Shown piece by piece: positions 14,765 through 14,980 of a stretch of 14,980 nucleotides of DNA. Where the stretch lies: the NCBI GenBank assembly GCA_945483375.1, contig CALYRQ010000002.1, positions 1 through 14,980 of the forward strand, in the 5' to 3' direction. The notes below the pieces were generated by a model that saw nothing but the letters and a program-made list of their open reading frames with translations, was not told the DNA's origin and did not search any database. Position 1 is the stretch's first letter, and every line of letters starts with the position of its first letter. Origin of the DNA: an uncultured Elusimicrobia bacterium (GTDB taxonomy: Bacteria > Elusimicrobiota > Elusimicrobia > Elusimicrobiales > Elusimicrobiaceae). A program made the position numbers and the translations under genes.

Positions 14765-14798
14765 TCATATAAACTTCTATTGTGTTATTCTGATTTCT

Positions 14799-14884
14799 AA
14801 ACGGCATTTTCTAGTTGCCGTCATTCCCGAGGAGAAACGGCGCGTAGCGTTCGGGAATATTCCGCCTATTTGCCGTTGCCGTTT
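14799..14884. repeat. Nested inverted repeat with CATTCCCGA core
   Basis: Outer arms AAACGGCA 14799-14806 and TGCCGTTT 14877-14884 enclose inner arms ATTCCCGA 14823-14830 and TCGGGAAT 14851-14858. The core resembles dispersed CATTCCCG palindromes known in several bacterial genomes. No coding potential is evident. Confidence 0.5.
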
Positions 14885-14912
14885 GGCAGGCCTTAACCCG
14901 TCTATAAAATCC

Positions 14913-14980
14913 GTTCCATACGGAAAAAGCATTTTATTTGTCCGAGCCGTAGGCGAGTTGTAAAATGCGCCGTACGGAAC
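14913..14980. repeat. Long inverted repeat running to the window edge
   Basis: GTTCCATACGG 14913-14923 pairs with CCGTACGGAAC 14970-14980 (one mismatch), and GCATTTTA 14929-14936 pairs with TAAAATGC 14961-14968, with a 24-nt loop. The right arm ends exactly at the window edge, so the element may be larger. No gene is seen between 14583 and 14980. Confidence 0.55.

Overview
The window is dense bacterial DNA of roughly 50-55% GC by eye. All protein genes lie on the + strand. The diaminopimelate/lysine genes point to a bacterium with a DAP-type cell wall. The source cannot be identified from the sequence alone. The gene style (large anaerobe-type synthase, short AT-rich leaders) would fit a gut or sediment lineage such as Elusimicrobiota, but that is a guess.

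Left part (1-2561): the 3' end of lysA (diaminopimelate decarboxylase) and an aspartate kinase with only the catalytic domain sit 9 nt apart. They are followed by three small membrane-associated proteins of unknown function (54, 94 and 145 aa) and a strong intrinsic terminator at 2525-2561. A near-consensus promoter lies inside lysA and could supply extra transcription of the kinase.

Centre (2562-12928): a leader with a candidate promoter and an inverted repeat precedes one 3156-codon gene. It encodes a giant type I fatty-acid/polyketide synthase with the order KS-AT-KS-(ACP)x5-KR-DH. It resembles PUFA-synthase PfaA proteins in its tandem ACPs and KR, but has an inserted second ketosynthase of a divergent type. 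All five ACPs carry threonine where phosphopantetheine-bearing serine is expected. An Sfp-type phosphopantetheinyl transferase follows 8 nt later and is the obvious candidate to activate the ACPs.

Right part (12929-14980): a biotin-dependent acyl-CoA carboxylase carboxyltransferase subunit has its own strong RBS and possibly its own promoter, and ends in a hairpin terminator. It could supply malonyl-type extender units: the synthase AT has a malonyl-type HAFH motif, and the carboxyltransferase has Ile at the position linked to acyl-CoA choice. The last ~340 bases have no convincing gene but hold three successive long imperfect palindromes that look like small mobile or structured repeat elements.

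Working model: synthase, PPTase and carboxyltransferase form a compact secondary-lipid or polyketide locus. No enoyl reductase, thioesterase, biotin carboxylase or transporter is visible here, so product and release step are unknown.
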